In this document: in pieces, positions 12,812 through 13,249 of the stretch
Layout: every line of letters starts with the position of its first letter
How positions within the stretch are numbered: position 1 is the stretch's first letter
From: Ruminococcus sp.
Lineage (GTDB): Bacteria > Bacillota > Clostridia > Oscillospirales > Acutalibacteraceae
Assembly (NCBI GenBank): GCA_017502425.1
Contig: JAFVVB010000128.1
Span: 1-13,249, forward strand
Length of the DNA: 13,249 bases
Reading direction: 5' to 3'
Program-made: the position numbers and the translations under genes
The notes under the pieces: generated by a model
Told to the model about the DNA's origin: nothing
Database searches by the model: none
Seen by the model: the letters and a program-made list of their open reading frames with translations, nothing else

Positions 12812-13075
12812 ATGATGACACCTATCATGAGTTTACACAATGTTGATGTTTCCGAGTTCCTCACCGTGCTTGACACTTGCAAAGGCAACGTATTTCTCGT
12901 TACCCATGAGGGAGATAAACTCAATCTTAAGAGCAAGCTTTGTCAGCTGGTAGGTCTCACAAGACTTATCGAGGGCGGCAAAATCACAGAGGCTTTCATC
13001 GTCTGTGAAAACAAGGAAGACGAAAGTAAGTTGTTCAGACTTAATCTTCTCGGCGATTCAACAAAGATTGCTTAA
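12812..13075 (+). CDS. Small conserved-looking protein of unknown function
   Basis: An 87-residue protein, MMTPIMSLHNVDVSEFLTVL at the start, then a short hydrophobic strand (NVFLVTHEGDKLNLKSKLCQ), a helix (LVGLTRLIEGGK), a second strand (ITEAFIVCENKEDE) and a final strand (LFRLNLLGD). It has no signal peptide or membrane segment. The alternating strand/helix pattern suggests a compact cytoplasmic alpha/beta domain. I do not assign a function; I have an impression that similar short proteins occur in Ruminococcus-type genomes but cannot verify it. An ideal AAGGAGGT (12797-12804) lies 7 nt before the ATG at 12812, with a second ATG immediately after; an in-frame ATG at 12776 lacks a ribosome site. 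A strong promoter, structured leader and terminator make this a well-defined, probably well-expressed single-gene unit. Confidence 0.8.
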   Translation: MMTPIMSLHNVDVSEFLTVLDTCKGNVFLVTHEGDKLNLKSKLCQLVGLTRLIEGGKITEAFIVCENKEDESKLFRLNLLGDSTKIA

Positions 13076-13138
13076 TATTCAATAATTTCACAAATAACTT
13101 TTTTCACGTTAATTTCAAAAAAATCCTAAAGCAGGAAG

Positions 13139-13163
13139 AGCCACCGTTAAGGTGGCTTTTTCT
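13139..13163 (+). terminator. Intrinsic terminator of the small gene
   Basis: AGCCACC (13139-13145) pairs with GGTGGCT (13151-13157) around GTTAA, followed by TTTTCTG. It ends a few bases before the repeat copy R3. Confidence 0.9.
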
Positions 13164-13168
13164 GTTAT

Positions 13169-13249
13169 ATTAAGCGCCGAGCACCGTAGCCCTCATAAAG
13201 TCGAGGTCGAGTCTGTATTTTCGTAGTTGACGAATGTCAACGCAGAAAA
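13169..13249 (+). repeat. Dispersed structured repeat, copy R3 (cut by window end)
   Basis: The first 81 bp of a third copy. The left edge ATTAAGCGCCGAG agrees with R2; the next bases, CACCGTA, differ from GTGCGCA. From GCCCTC onward it is identical to R2 through the apical GTTGAC/GTCAAC hairpin and up to GCAGAAAA, where the window stops. It lies immediately after a gene's terminator, in the same orientation as R1 and R2. Confidence 0.88.

Noticed and set aside
9504..13249. CRISPR array
   Set aside because: Repeats are about 245 bp, irregularly spaced by about 0.77 kb and 2.4 kb, with genes between them and no short regular spacers.

Overview
The window looks like a chromosomal segment of an anaerobic, spore-forming Clostridia bacterium, most plausibly Oscillospiraceae/Ruminococcus-like. 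The signs are AT-leaning coding DNA, strong GGAGG ribosome sites, a forespore-type sigma factor, a short archaeal-type prolyl-tRNA synthetase with a C-terminal zinc domain, and a divergent chorismate synthase. The taxonomic call is inference from protein style; no rRNA or tRNA gene is present.

Layout. At 3-590 (+) is the 3' part of a SigF/SigG-type sporulation sigma factor. It converges, across a bidirectional terminator, on a leftward block: metA (homoserine O-acyltransferase) and proS, probably co-transcribed from a good promoter upstream of proS, with acpP (acyl carrier protein) as a separate leftward unit. From 3616 to 9508 (+) runs a tight six-gene operon, aroE-aroK-aroB-aroA-aroC-pheA. 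It carries DAHP through 3-dehydroquinate, and 3-dehydroshikimate through shikimate, shikimate-3-P, EPSP, chorismate and prephenate to phenylpyruvate. DAHP synthase and 3-dehydroquinate dehydratase are not in the window. The best promoters for acpP and for the aro operon face each other, and a 10-bp-arm inverted repeat lies between them.

The accessory part begins exactly at the pheA stop codon. A dispersed element of about 245 bp occurs at 9504-9750 (R1), at 10519-10763 (R2) and, cut by the window end, at 13169-13249 (R3). R1 is followed by two short REP-like palindromes, two terminators, and a lone phage-type replisome-organizer N-terminal protein (10051-10425). The next genes are a leftward phosphoglucomutase/phosphomannomutase (10881-12383) and a small unrecognised protein (12812-13075) with a hairpin-rich 5' leader.

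The strongest candidate for something undescribed is the repeat element. Its 141-bp 3' half is nearly identical in R1 and R2. The 86-87-nt middle has almost unrelated sequence in R1 and R2 but folds into the same shape: an 11-12-bp basal stem closed by CCTC/GAGG, a mid stem, a 3x3 internal loop, a 6-bp apical stem and a 3-4-nt loop. Structure kept while sequence changes suggests selection on an RNA or single-stranded-DNA fold.
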